Below are positions 1 through 11,855 of a DNA stretch of 64,000 nt, one piece after another; the first letter of the stretch is position 1, and each line of letters begins with the position of its first letter. The position numbers and the translations under genes are program-made. The DNA comes from Pachyseris speciosa. Its lineage: Eukaryota; Cnidaria; Anthozoa; Scleractinia; Pachyseridae. The notes under the pieces are model-generated. The model saw nothing but the letters and a program-made list of their open reading frames with translations, was not told the DNA's origin and searched no databases. The DNA lies in assembly GCA_016490735.1 (NCBI GenBank), contig JAEMWC010000131.1, forward strand, positions 672,501 through 736,500, written 5' to 3'.

Positions 1-545
1 AGTCAGATTATGATAAGTTTTGAATCATACTCAGATGAGAATATTTAATCGTTTCTTATTCACTGTTTTTAGTTGCCAAGCGAATTTTCGCTTCGGTTTA
101 AATAATTTACGCAAGAGTTATGTTTCGTCTGACCTTCTGAAATATTGCACGCTATTTACTGTGAAATATCTCGTTTGGAGGTGAAACTTTTCGCTTGACA
201 TTGTGCAAAAATTCGTGCAAACTTTCACTCAAAATTTCGCAAGAACCAACGTTTTTCATGATCGATCTCACAAACCTGTTTTGACTTCACTGTCGACTAC
301 CGATGGAATGTCACGCAAGAAAAGTCATGTGACAAGGGAAAACAATGCTCATACCATATGCCCACAAGGGAAAACAATGCTCATACATATGCACAAACCC
401 CAGTCGAGTGGGGTTCGCATAATTACACACTTTGACCACGCTGAAGTTGTCATGAATGTACTTCCACCAATAAAATTTATTCATCTCAATTAATTACTTG
501 GGCAGCTATGTTTTAACTGTATGCACATCTTGTTGCATATTGCAG
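1..545. other. Sequence upstream of the first recognised perilipin exon
   Basis: No convincing exon is visible here. The perilipin start codon must lie in an exon in this stretch or upstream of the window, because the first recognised exon is entered in mid-codon. A short tandem duplication of about 24 bp (ACAAGGGAAAACAATGCTC repeated) occurs around 339-390. A 96-codon open frame over 203-493 has no recognisable domain and includes this duplication, so it is not called. Confidence 0.4.
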
Positions 546-3500
546 CTGCAACCCTAGACCGCGTAGCTTCGGAGACACTGGCCAAAGTTGAGGAGAAGTG
601 CCCCATTATCACAAAGACACCCACTGAGGTCAGAACTTGTTTCCTTTTACTTGCCTTGCAAACAGTTTTCTCTGGGTACAAGTAGTCAGAGGCCTTCCAA
701 GGTGCAGGGTTTCCAAAATGGGGAAAAGTACAAGGGGGAAAATGTAGAGTAGCGCCGGAGCATTAACGCGCCACGTCGCCGTGCAGCGAGGCTGTATGGG
801 GGAGGGTGGGGGAGAGGGTTTGCCCCCCCCCCCCTGTAAGGGGGTTTGGGTGCCTCCCCCAGGAAATTTTGAAAATCTGTATGCTCGGAGGTGCATTGGG
901 CGCCGGCTGCTTTTGAAAACACTGAAGGGGTGGTCTGGTGCCGCTTTGTTGCTCGATACAACTCTGTCTGTTGTTTGTTGCGTTAGGGACAAATGTCACT
1001 GTCTCAAAGAAACCAAAGCGGAGTCGCAAACTGTCGCGCTTTTTCTGCCAGTTTCTGTCGCTTGTCAGTGTTTTTGGAGAAGATTGTCGCCTGTTTTCAG
1101 AGCCACGTCACTTTTTGCTTCTACCCCTTGGAAGGCCTCAGTCAATGTCTTAAAAATTCTTGCACAGTATACATAGATGTATATTGTGGCATACGAAATG
1201 TCAAGTTAAGAGAAATGCATTTATGCAAATGTTTATCACTGCAGTTTGTTTTGTTTTTAGTGAACGTTTGTGCCTGTATTGTAATTGGTTTATGATTACA
1301 GAGAGATGGTATTTTTTCTCGTTAGGATTGCTTCATGTTTTAATGAAGTGTTGGAGTTTAGAACAAGTTAGACGGTGTCATTGGGTGTTGAGTTTTCTGG
1401 TTCCCATGTTATGTCAAGTTATGGACTTGCTACTGATTACTGACTTAACCTCACTTGCTACTGACTTAACCTCACCCCTGTAGATAAAGAGCACTGTCAC
1501 TGACACAGCCTCAGAGTACTACAACAAAGTTCAGAACAATGCTGTTGTGCAGATGATGGTTGCCAGGACTGAGGATGTGTTGAATTTCACTGAGCTGGTT
1601 GCCGAGTTTGCTCTGCCAACTGATGGCAAATGTGAGGAGGACATGAAGGAGCTTGAGACTGTGGATGAAGACCATGCAAAAGGACCTTTGATCAGGGCCA
1701 AGAACCTGCGCAGAATGGTATCACGCAGGACAAGGAGGAAACTTATGTCATACAGGCCGATCAAGTTTAGTGTTAAGACGGTATGTCAAGAATTGTAATG
1801 GGTTTTTTCTGAACGGAAAAGGGCTCTGGAATCTTTTATACACCCATTTCAAGAAATGTTGTCGGAAGAAGGTACAAAGTATAAATGATACGACCATATG
1901 GAATTATGGGAGGGCTAGAATAGTGTGCATTAATATTAAAAAAATTATTTCGTAGTGGCACTGTGGCCAGCTCGTCAGACAGAAATAATTATTTGGAAAA
2001 ACAGATGGGTACTGTCCATGCTTGTTTGAAAGTAGCCAAGTTGGCAAACAAAGGGCGGTAGACGATGTAGTGTACAACTTCTTCACAAGCTACATGCATA
2101 AAGAAATGCAGCCATACAGCCATAAAGCAAGTCTTAGGAGAATGCTTTGCACATGCTAATCTTCAATGAAAGTAAACAGCCCTTAAAATGCAAATAAGTA
2201 AATAGTTCAAAACAAAAAAAAAGCTTTCTTGGAATAAAAGTGCTTAAGTAGTAAGGGGGATTATAAGAGTAGGGGCAATCATTAACAAAAAATTGTTGCA
2301 TTTAAAGGGAGTCACTTTTGGATCTTTGCATTTAGCATTTAGACAAACTGTGCTCAAATGCCAATATTGCAGTAGATTCAAAGTAAGCTTTTGCTCCATT
2401 GAATAGGCTCTTTTTTTCCTTTTATTTTCAAGCTCTCTAACTCAATCCCTGGCACTGAGGTGGGTTACATGCACACTATTGTTTTTATTTACAAGTTCCA
2501 ATGCACTCTGCTGTTCATATTTGTCTTAACGCTTTACTCCCCAAGAGTGACTTTATAGATTTTACTCTGTCTAACGCCAGACAATTTACTCGTCAAAGGG
2601 AGACCCCTTAGGGGTTAAAGGGTTAAAGCTGATCAAAGTTGTTTCTTATTTCTTAGGTGAATAATTTGCAGGATAGAGTCACTGATTTGGTGGGGAAGTC
2701 AGCTGATGCAGGCAAGAAGGTCTACAGCGCAACCATGTACATCCCCAACATGGCACTTGAGCTCTCCGGTGAAGTCTTTGTTTCGGCCAAAGAGATGGTC
2801 TTCGCTCTTACCAAAGTAAGATTGCAGTTAAAGCCTTGTTAAATGCCATAGTGTTAATTTTCTCAAGGATTGCTGATGTATTTACCCTTACCCCTAAGGA
2901 GTCTCCCTTTTGATGAGTAAAATTGTCTGGCTTTAAACAGAGTAAAACTTTTTTACCTTGTATTTATTACTAAAGTAATCCTTAACATAATCTGAATGGA
3001 GAAAACAATAAAATGAAAAATGAAATGAGAGTAAAATCTATAAGTCACTCTTAGGGAGTAGGGTTAGGAAAAGTACTAAGCTCTTGCAGTGAAGTCTTGT
3101 CAGTGGGCGTGAAACTACCAGCTCGCAGATTTGCTGCTTGCATATTGTGTTTGTTCCACATATTTTAGAGCAAAAGAGAGACTGCTCGCAGTCTAGTGAA
3201 GTCTGAATAAGTTTGTTAAATCCTAAAATGGGCTTTTTGATGATCTTAACTGCCAGGATTTGAGGGAAGGTTGCAGCGTTGTTGTTGTTGACACATTTTT
3301 CAGAGATGGACAATACATTTGACATGGTGATGAAAATTGTTGATTTCCTTGAAAAGGGGATTGCACAGTCTTGAAAAGTCCTAGAATTTCTTTGTTAGTC
3401 CTTGGAAAGTCCTTGAATTTCCTCAGCCTTCGAATGTGGTGAAATTGAAAGTAAAGTTGTTCTGCTTAGACTTTGGTACTATTCTTTTTCTGATGTTGAG

Positions 3501-4351
3501 GAACTTGCAAACACTGCTAAATAAGCTAAGGTAACTGGGTCATAACAGCAAACATCCAAATGCGAGCTCAAATCTGAGCCAACCAAATTGACCAGCGGTT
3601 GTGTATGTAACCTTTCATGCTCCTGCACGTGCCACATGGGTTTTTCATTCGAGTGTTATCATTTCTGCTTTGGTGGACTCTTCCACAGCAAATAATACCA
3701 GGAAAGTGTTGTTGTAATACTCGTTGGTTATCAAAGACAGAATATACATTGTAAATGGTCAGGCAAGTTAAAGGCGATTTACATGCAACATTTTGCAATC
3801 TGTGCAGTAAAACTCAACTTAACAAGGATGGGCAAGAGTGGTGGTGGTGGTGGTCCTTGAATAGCAAATTTGATCCTTAAAAAGTCCTTGAAAAATGTCT
3901 GCAAGTTTCTGTATGAACCCTGTAATGCATGAAAGCAAAAAAAAAAAAAAAAAGAAAAAAAAATAATGAAAGCTATATCTGTCAAGGCAGTGGAAATTTT
4001 AGTGAGACAGTGTATGAAAATTGGATAATAATATTTTTAGCTCTATGGTTGGCTTGTGCTACAGAAAGTGACAAGTCTGTTACTTTTTAGGCTCATTCTG
4101 TCAAAGACATGCCAGCTGCAGTTGCAAACGTGGTGATGAAAGCCACTGAGCCACTCTCCAACGTAAAAGATAAACTTGTTGGGCACGTGTTTGTTCACCC
4201 ACAAGTGATGACCGAGTACCTGCTGTCCTCACGCCCCATTCAGTGGTTCATCCCACACATTGTTGCAATTGAAGACATCAACAAAATGGATATAACCATG
4301 GAGGAAATTGAAGACACAACAGAATCAGAAGAAAATGAAAAGGAGTCATGA
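546..4351 (+). CDS. Perilipin-family lipid-droplet protein, 5' end missing
   Basis: Four exons are visible: 546-628, 1484-1780, 2657-2815 and 4091-4351 (stop TGA). All have AG/GT borders, and phase carries through to give 265 residues. The first exon is entered with two bases of a split codon, so the start lies upstream. The first exon reads TLDRVASETLAKVEEKCPII, the amphipathic PAT-domain pattern of perilipins (a D-R-x-E-x-K-x-P-I core), followed by helical 11-mer-like segments rich in V-x-D-x-A. The third exon (DRVTDLVGKSADAG) and fourth (PLSNVKDKLVG) keep this pattern. The tail is acidic (residues after HIVAIEDI). Perilipins coat lipid droplets and control lipase access, and cnidarians are known to have one. 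No membrane segment is seen. A polyadenylation-like AATAAA lies at 4731. Family assignment is by recognised pattern, not search. Which perilipin paralogue it corresponds to cannot be said. Confidence 0.8.
2527..2630. mobile_element. Approx. 100-bp TTAACCCTTTA-type MITE, copy 1
   Basis: One of four copies of the same short sequence in this window (others at 2885-3067, 22943-23042 and 57003-57104). Core words shared by all are GTAAAATCTATAAGTC and GTCTGGCGTTAGAC or close variants. The ends are inverted (TTAACCCTTTAACCCC with GGGAGTAAAGGGTTAA). It sits in a perilipin intron. No coding capacity. Confidence 0.75.
2885..3067. mobile_element. Same MITE family, copy 2, interrupted
   Basis: The left half (CCCCTAAGGAGTCTCCCTTT, then GTCTGGCTTTAAACAGAGTA) is at 2895-2946. 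The right half (GTAAAATCTATAAGTCACTC) is at about 3031-3060. About 85 bp of unrelated sequence lies between, so this copy has been split by an insertion or rearrangement. Intronic in the perilipin gene. Confidence 0.6.
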
Positions 4352-6648
4352 ATTCATTAATTGGCTAACTTAACATATTATCGTTTCTCAATCATACATA
4401 GTTATATAGATATACACAGACTAAACTCATTAATTTTATTTTAAATTACTGTAAATTACTGGTATTTTGTATGCATGTTTTGTAGGCATGAGTGATAACT
4501 TAAAAACTCTCACTGACCAGTTGGTAGTAACTTAAAAAAGAATATTTTTTGTTGATCTGATACTGAAAACCAGAAGTGTCTTAGAAGTCAGTTTAGTTGA
4601 AAATTTTAAGCCAGTATCTTACATGTATTAATTATTTATCAACTGGTAAACTGAAACTTCAGAGAGTGTTGTCAATCTGTGATGAAGCAGGGCTCGTCTT
4701 GATATTGTGTTACTGTTGGTGATAAAAGACAATAAACAAACCACATCAAAATACAACTCTTATGGCTCTTTTTGAAGTATAACATGGCCCAAGTTGTTCA
4801 AACGTGTTACTATTGGGGTCTTATCACATTGTCACAATCTTTCAATTTTAAGGCGATTCCTCACAATTGCATGGCACATCCTTACTGTGCATAATTTATG
4901 GTACCATTTAGCGTGTGCTCGTGCACATGCACATTAGAAACAATGTATTTGCTTTGACGATGAGCTTTGTCAGCCAAAATGTTCCTTTTGTTGTCATGTT
5001 GCAAAGAAACGAGCATGGTTACCTATCTTTTTTGTTGCATAATTTTGGTGTACAAATCATCCTCTTTAAAGTGTATATGACTCGAAATTTTTTATTGGCT
5101 TTTTTCTTTCGTTTATATGCATAAAGAAAGGATTCATGATTTAGAAATGTCTAAAAAAAAGTTTTCGGCGATTTTTAGGCTCCAAAACAGGCAAATTTTA
5201 GCTTAAAATTTTGTCGGGAACTGGGGACGACTTTTCCACTAAGTGACGTCACGTTGTTTGCACGATACTCAGCTGTTAGCAAAGACACATGTGAATTACT
5301 TGGCTTGCTTAGCAGTGTTTGGAGACTTTGAATGCATTAAAATGTCTAGCGATACAGATATAAGTAATTCGTATGATCCTATGGAAAGTGGAGAAGAATG
5401 TTGAGAATCTTGCAAACAACTTGACGTCACAAAGGTCACGTGACAGGTTTTGGCCGCGCGCTGCTGTGACAAATTTTTTGGCAAAAATAGCGCGAATCTT
5501 GATCGAAAAAGAGGCATTTAACTTTTTTTTCGCCGATTTTTAACGCTTAACCGTTATACATGTTGAACTACCAGAAAATGAAATAAAAAATTTCGTGTCA
5601 TATACACTTTAAGTTAAAAAATAAAAAAAAGTGTTCCAGAAGGGAAAAAAGATACAGCTGAACGTGTGCACAACTGTTTCTTGAGGATGTAAATTATGAC
5701 CTTAACAACAATGACTTGAGGAACATTTTGAGTCTGTTGTTTAAAATTGTATGAATTTGCTTGATCAGTACCAGTACAGGCATAAATTGGGTAAGTTTGG
5801 CCCATCTCTCTTTCGCAAGCATGGTGCCCTTAATGTATTTTTCGAAACAGTGCTTGGTAGGGAACATTCAGGGAAAGTCTCAAAAAAAATTGTTTGACAA
5901 CTTTCATTTCTGAGGAATCACCTTAACTTTGATTTCTTGGTCCCTGGAAAATTTTGAGGTATAAGAATTGCATGATGAGAAGGGATGACCTCGATATACC
6001 CACTCATCTGTTTTACTTTATATGGCTCGGACGGCCATCTTTTGTAACATGGATTCTAAGGTAAAACAGAATGACTCGACCAATACCTGAAACATGCTAA
6101 ATGGTGAAGCCAAAGAGCTTGGCAACGAGCAGATTTTGTGGCAATACTTTGGGAGGGCATGATTTAAACATTGCAGTTCTGCTAAGTGAAATTTAACTGC
6201 ACAGAAGAAGCAAGGCAGCCCACAGAACTTGAGCAGTGACATTGCATTTTATGTAACTGTACTTAGCCAGTGGCACTAGCAGCAAATTTCTGGGGATTGC
6301 AATGATGAAATTGCAATATTGCAAAAGAAAAAAAGCAACAAGAATAACACTTAGTCAAAAGTTGGTGTAATAATAATTGCAGTGTGTTTTAGTGGAAGAT
6401 CAACATCTGACAATTATATATACCTGAGAAAACTTAACCCAAAACTGAACAAATTCAAGTTATGTAGGTCCATGGCAGTTTATCTGATAATATCATTTTT
6501 TGTGTACATGCTGCTTCAGCTTCCAATAAAGTTCCATGCACTAGTCATTATCATAATTATTTGATAAGTACAGATCTGGGACTATGTGTTCCCACAAAAA
6601 TAAAACAGCTGTTCTTGTCCATTTTTATCAAAGGTATGTCCTGACCAG
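4352..6648. other. Perilipin 3' UTR and convergent intergenic region
   Basis: This stretch contains the perilipin 3' UTR (AATAAA at 4731), then the TIR element at 5063-5616, then AT-rich sequence with no gene recognised. The downstream gene is on the opposite strand and ends at 6649, so the two genes converge here. Open frames in this stretch are short and show no splice or domain support. Confidence 0.6.
5063..5616. mobile_element. Non-autonomous TIR element with a truncated ORF start
   Basis: The left end CTTTAAAGTGTATATGAC at 5064 matches, inverted, the right end at about 5598-5615; the matching arms extend for about 30 bp. Internally, an ATG at 5342 opens a 20-codon frame, MSSDTDISNSYDPMESGEEC, then stops. 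This looks like the N-terminus of a larger acidic transposon-type protein whose body has been deleted. The rest includes CACGTGAC and TGACGTCA words. It lies between the perilipin and DUF962 genes. Superfamily not determined. Confidence 0.65.
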
Positions 6649-8061
6649 TCAAGGAGCCTTCTTTCCATATTTTAGTTCTTGAGTCGATGTAATAAGCTTG
6701 TGCAATGCTGCATCTGAACGCCATCTTAGGATTGGTAGAAGATCACATCTGACCATAAGTGTCAAACTGAAGTGGAATGGAGCAAGAAAGAACTCATTTG
6801 CCAGATCCAGAACTTGAAATAATGCATTGTCCTCTTTTGTGGGTAGACGCTGTGGAGGTTCACCCTCAAATATTAAGTGACTGCAAAACTGAATCCCAAG
6901 GCACATGGCAATTGTGAGAAAGGCTCGTAACAAAGTTGTCTGAGTGTAAACATATATTGCATAGTATGCCATCACACTGTACACAATGGTATAAGCAAAC
7001 TGTGGAACAAAAACGTACATCAAATTGAGGATATGAGAAATAGGCATTAATAAATATGAGGCCCTGCCAGGGGAGGGTCCCATGTCGCTTGTCTGAATTT
7101 TAAAATCTCCTGTGTCAGTGTTTAAATTGCCAATTTTCGGCCTTGATGCCACTGTTGGAATTTTGCCAGGAATGATGTCACCTGTCGGAATTTCATTTTT
7201 TGTGCTGTCGCTACTTTTTGGGCCATGTCGCTTGTCGGAATTTACCCTGGCAGGGCCTCAAATATTGATATAAATGCAAGATGTCTCAGAATGTACATGT
7301 ATAGTTGACCAAATGGTTTGCTGGCAACCACAAGGCATAAGTCTTTACTGAAAATCATCATTTGAAGCATGCAAAATGCCTTTATTATGTAGTTTCGACA
7401 TGGGTTGTAACCTTTTACCTGAAACATGAATGAAACAATTTCTACAACTTTGAATTTCAGATCATAGCAAACATGGTAATTATTTCTGCCGAAATTCATG
7501 ATTGATCCTTTAACAAGCGTACTGTCTGTCATCAGATCTTTTCCATGAACAAGGTCATTACTAAAAACTTATTTTAAGTATGAAGTTACTGAACTGTAGG
7601 ATGAACCAGCTATATTATGCTATAGCCTCCTACGCAGACCTTTTTTGGCTCATCACACATTATCTGATGAGCCAAAAGAAGGTCTGCATATAGGAGGCTA
7701 CTAAAGCTACTATAACATAAAAAACAGTCAGCTTTGTGTGAATTTTGATAATCACACTCCATTGTCATCCTATTATGTTTTCATTCATGGAGGCAGTGTG
7801 TGTGGCTGAGTGCGGACTGGACTTGTAATTTGTGGAAGCCCCGGGTTCAAATCCCGTTCTAGCTTGGCCACACTTGTAAATAGGCAACTGGTTCATCTCT
7901 GCCAGTTGGGTTTATTAACCCTGTTATGTTTTGAACTATTTGTTTCAATTTCTTTAAGTGGAGTGCCTGTGAACTAGCTAGAGCTGCTGAGTGCATTTCT
8001 ACTATAAACAAAGTACTGCAATGATCATTCACATACCCAAATAATTTATTACTATTATTAC

Positions 8062-8095
<34 letters not shown>

Positions 8096-8531
8096 TATTA
8101 TTCATACTTTCACTTCTCCTCAGAAGGTGACTGTGCAAAGGCTGTCACACTCTGCAGAGATTCATGGCACAACACCACAGTAATCTAATCAACTAATTGC
8201 CAACAACTTACCCCAATGGGTGGCTCTTGCAAAATACACAGGAAACATTTTAAAAGAATGAGTACCAGTTGAAGAGAAAATGGTAAAAACATCGCACCAA
8301 TACAGAGTGTTGCCCAAGCTATTGGCCAGGATGTTGCAACATGAAGTACAACATTCCTAGTACAGAAAAATGCATCCATCAGTCAATCAATAATTCAGAC
8401 AGGTGGCTGGACAGTCACTCAAACAGCCTGAGACTCAATCAGTGTAATATCCTGTTGTGATCAGCTAGCTGTCAGTCAGTCTGAGTAAGCAAGTCAACCA
8501 ACTGACTGATTGACTAACTAGATGACCAGCT

Positions 8532-8572
<41 letters not shown>

Positions 8573-8996
8573 GTTTGTTTGCCAGTCAGAGAGTTGAATT
8601 AAGTAAGTCAGTCAGTCGGTTCGGGATTCAGTCAGTCAGTCAGTCAGTCCCTCAGTCGGTCAATTTCTCCACTCCTTGGGTGTACCACATAATTGTACAA
8701 GAAATAAAAAAGGAAATCTCAAGTTAATTTAATATTAATTGAAAAACAAAATCAATTTCAACCATTAGCATAACTGAATAAAGATTTTATATCAATCAGC
8801 AAAGGTTTTGAAGGCATCTAATATTCACCAACAATGATTCACTGATTGACGAATTCCATGATCTCGATGAATATCAAGAGACTTAAATACAGGCGTGTAT
8901 TAAGTTTACTTACCACAGTTTCTTGTGCGAAAAACGTTTGACGGCCGTTTGCAGGGCACTGTCAATGAAGTAAGCAAATCCCAAATTCAAAGACAT
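6649..8996 (-). CDS. Small DUF962/Mpo1-like multi-pass membrane protein
   Basis: Complete three-exon model on the minus strand: 8996-8914 (ATG), 8356-8212, 6999-6649 (stop). Donors are GTAAGT-like, acceptors TTTTTCTGTACTAG and TTTTGTTCCACAG, and the phases join exactly, giving about 192 residues. Order: FAYFIDSALQTAVKRFSHKK, then NVVLHVATSWPIAWATL (the N-x3-H element of the family), two or more hydrophobic segments, a QFCSHLIFEGEPPQ motif and a LAPFHFSL segment. This layout resembles the DUF962/YGL010w (Mpo1) family, with an N-terminal N-x-x-x-H, a central H-x-x-F-E-G and then L-A-P-F. Yeast Mpo1 is an ER dioxygenase in 2-hydroxy fatty acid breakdown. Function here is inferred from the family only, and the fit is moderate. 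A MITE sits in intron 2, a SINE and tetranucleotide repeats in the introns. Confidence 0.65.
7065..7259. mobile_element. 195-bp MITE in DUF962-gene intron 2
   Basis: Inverted ends GAGGCCCTGCCAGGG (left) and CCCTGGCAGGGCCTC (right) are exact. The same 6 bp, AAATAT, flanks each end, which fits a target-site duplication. The interior repeats the word TGTCGGAATTT several times. It adds an in-frame extension to an open frame on the minus strand, but the spliced gene skips it. Confidence 0.75.
7788..8100 (+). mobile_element. tRNA-derived SINE, family B, copy 1
   Basis: The head is tRNA-like: GGCTGAGTGCGG (box A-like) and GGGTTCAAATCCC (box B) at 7845-7860. A non-tRNA body follows, with TGTAAATAGGCAACTGGTT and a GCCAGTTGGGTTT hairpin partner. 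It ends in a long ATT trinucleotide run (8045-8100). A second copy with the same body is at 37184-37480. Intronic. Confidence 0.75.
8045..8100. repeat. (ATT)n microsatellite
   Basis: A nearly pure ATT/TTA run at the 3' end of the SINE. This is the usual tail of this family, as also seen at 37428-37475. Confidence 0.9.
8526..8652. repeat. Tetranucleotide microsatellites (AATC)n and (AGTC)n
   Basis: AATC units run from about 8532 to 8572, followed by AGTC units at about 8605-8650, in intron 1 of the DUF962-like gene. The surrounding 150 bp are also rich in CAGT/CTGA words. Confidence 0.9.
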
Positions 8997-9689
8997 CTTT
9001 GGAAGCGTGTTTTATCCCTGAATATGTGCACCGAACCACGACAATCGCACGCAATGCTGGTAACTCGAACAAAAGGCAGCCTGGGGCCCGTTTCTCGAAA
9101 GTCCCGAAAGCTTTTCGGACCCGAAAAGCCAATTGTAAAACTGAAATCCGCTTTATCCTAAAAGCTGGCAATTTAGTATGTTGCTTCAAAGTGAGAAAGA
9201 GCAGCGTTATCGCAAGAATAGGCCCGTTTCGAGAAACGTACGCCTGACCCGGAAGTCACGCAATATTTTGCATTTACTTCGTCACGCTTTGTTCGCAGCT
9301 TTTACGAGAAACGTTTGCCGCAATGTCCGCAAAGTGAGAAACCACAGGCAAAATAAAATTGTAACGTGGACGGATTCAACGTGGGCTACTCCCACAAAAT
9401 GGGAACAAAATGCCCATATTTTGGAGGAAATAATTCCATTTTGGTGAAATACACAGCTGGGTCCTTCCCAGATCATACTCTTTTTTTGTTCAAGGAGTGG
9501 ACGCATAGTCAATTCAAAGGAGCTGTCTTTTGTTCTTGGATGTTCTTATGGACTGTTCACAGGTATTTATTTGTGATGTTTATTTTATCCTGGTTTGATT
9601 TTCCACTAGTAATGACATAACTGATCAAGCCAGTGTATGGGGGCATAAATTATTGTATTTCATACTTTTCCACGTCATTTGACAAACAT

Positions 9690-10414
9690 GCGACATGACG
9701 AACAGACCTTACATTATCACAAGTGCTGATCATGAAGATGGATTTGGTGCGACAGTCATGGCGATTAGTTTTGAAAGAGGTTACAGACTACACTCTTTCA
9801 TTACAAACAATAACCCTTTGGCAAAGTTAGTCACTGCTTGTCAAAAGGAGGGATATAATGTTGATTTTATAATGGGATGGAAAATATAAATTTCAAAGAT
9901 GACTGGAAAAGCTGTGATTGTCAGTGAAAGGTTTCCAGATGATGGCTGAGACATTCCGCTCACTGGGAATCACCTGTCGACCAAATGTTTCACCGCATCA
10001 GATCCAAACAATCAAGACGCTTTTGATGCCTGTTGCAAGGTCAACTCACACTTTCTCTCGTTGTCAAAGAAACAACAATTGCTGTTGATGCGAAACTTTG
10101 ACATTGTTCGTCACGCTGCTGTTGTCTATGCATTTGGTTGAATCACTGATAACTACAAAACAGCTCTTGAAAATGTTGCGGGAGGAACTGGGTTTAGCAT
10201 GAATCTCACGCATCAGAAGAAAAAACCTATATATTTCTACGACTTGAAGGAGTGGCAGTGGCTCAGTTACGACTACACAGCTGAGAAGTTACGAACGTGT
10301 GAGAAAGCTCCCAAGTTAGAACCTTTGAGTGCCTTGGTAGGATCACAGGACTTTACTCTCTATTCACGCGCTTATTATGCTCTGCTCGCTCTCCTCAGCA
10401 GTTACTATGGCTAG
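9690..10414 (+). pseudogene. Degenerate repeat-derived coding fragment
   Basis: Two open pieces, 9695-9889 (starting MTNRPYIITSADHEDGFG) and 10199-10414 (including YFYDLKEWQWLSYDYTAEKL), are joined by sequence that stays readable except for stop codons at about 9948 and 10140. The 10210-10375 part recurs inverted at about 11690-11850. No family is recognised. The stops and duplication suggest decay rather than a working gene. Confidence 0.5.
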
Positions 10415-11154
10415 TCAACCAATTGGCTGCAAACTGTAACCTCCTGCAGACATCATGATAACCCCACCCATCATCACTGTCCTACATAGCTACTTACATA
10501 CTTTATTTATTCCAGAAGCAAACTATATTTACAATTAAAAATTAAGAAGAAAAATGCTTCTAGAAAAGGATGTTAAGAGGTTAACCCTATTTGAAAACTC
10601 GCTTAAAAAAAGAAAAAATATAAACCAAGAACTTTACAATCAAATATTTAAGTACAATTTGAACTTAGATTTAACCACCCGGTAGCTCATTCCATAATTT
10701 GACAATCCTAACAAAAAATGAATGTTTATAACAATTAAGTCTTGCTGGTTTGTCCTAGAGTAGAATGTTTTCATTTTGTACAATGGATTCACAAACAACT
10801 CAATTTATCTTGTGATATGATTTTGTAAATACGGAACGAGTAAAATGGTTTGAATTTTATCACTATCTAGACTGTGAGTAGTCTTTAATTTCAGTGATGG
10901 ATTGTGGGGCAAGTTGCAAGGAGATGCAATGTGAGGGGAGCACCGAAAATTAGAGACTACAGACAAAGCCAGGGATTTTGAATTAAGTGCATACATTCCA
11001 AGCGCAAAACCCTGATTGGCTCTTTCTTCAAATCTGTCAACACAGTTCACAAGCCACTGTCAACAATCATGATAATATTGACTCGGTACAGATTACAGGC
11101 TTGTCTCAATTAGTGAAACCACTTTAGCAAGAGGTTTTTCCGTTTCATTCAAGA

Positions 11155-11613
11155 TCACTCATCTTCAATCTCTGAGCAATCAGGGCCATAATTTATGGAC
11201 CACCTTGCTTTTCTTGTCTTGGGTTTCTTTTCTGGCAGCAACTCCAGTCTAATTGATTTTGAGGTGGCAGAATTTGTAGAAGGGGAACGCATCATGCATT
11301 TAAACCTCTCGCTCGCGATCGGCCAAGACTCATTGGCAGAATTCGGACACCTTTGCAGCCCTGTTTGTGCACTAAGATTTCCTCGAAAGAAACGAAACAG
11401 TGAAGTTGCAGTACAGATTTTCCTGGTGCATTTCTCACACACTCGGGGTGAGAGTGAAGAAGATTGCTCACACTGAAGACCAAGTTCACTTAGAAGTTCC
11501 ACGAGGGGACATTTCTTCACTCTGGCACGCTTTGTGATCTCATAGAGTTTTTCTGTAGAAACTCTTTGCTTGAAATCCCCGTAATTACAGTTACAAGAAA
11601 ATTGTGACCGCAA
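11155..11613 (-). pseudogene. Cys-rich repeat-protein fragment
   Basis: An open minus-strand frame of about 152 codons with a Cys cluster (CNCNYGDF, LGLQCEQ, CEKCTRK), i.e. a C-x2-C pair following earlier cysteines as in zinc-binding N-termini of cnidarian repeat-encoded proteins. The tail is basic then acidic (KKPKTRKARW, DCSEIEDE). It has no ATG at the frame start; a plus-strand ATG precedes it in the opposite orientation. It is flanked downstream by the inverted copy of the 10210-10375 fragment. Function unknown. It could also be the first exon of an unrecognised gene. Confidence 0.4.
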
Positions 11614-11689
11614 ACATGGCAGAGATCGTTACATTACAGGTAGGCTTCTAGAAGGCCTTCCTTCTGCTTTCTTTGTAAGAGCAGAGTGT

Positions 11690-11855
11690 AATAAAATAAT
11701 GCGTGAATAGAGAGTAAGTTCCTGTGATCCTACCAAGGCAACCAAAGGCTCTCACTTGGGAACTTTCTCAGACGTTCTTAACTTCTCAGCTGTGTAGTCG
11801 TAACTGAGCCAGTGACACTCCTTCAAGTCATAGAAATATATAGGTTTTTATTAAT
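11690..11855 (-). repeat. Inverted copy of the 10210-10375 fragment
   Basis: Read on the minus strand it repeats the words AAAACCTATATATTTCTA, ACTTGAAGGAGTG and CTCAGTTACGACTACACAGC found at 10225-10300, with scattered differences. The two copies therefore form an imperfect inverted pair about 1.3 kb apart. Confidence 0.75.

Noticed and set aside
781..1295. Overlapping open frames of 70-130 codons on both strands
   Set aside because: They lie in the first perilipin intron, overlap a G/C-run repeat (780-870), and have no domain or splice support.
7242..7418. Possible extra coding exon (VKGYNPCRNYIIKAF) in the DUF962-like gene
   Set aside because: It has an acceptor-like start, but the only donor at its end lies inside the MITE, and the flanking exons already join in phase with family-like sequence.
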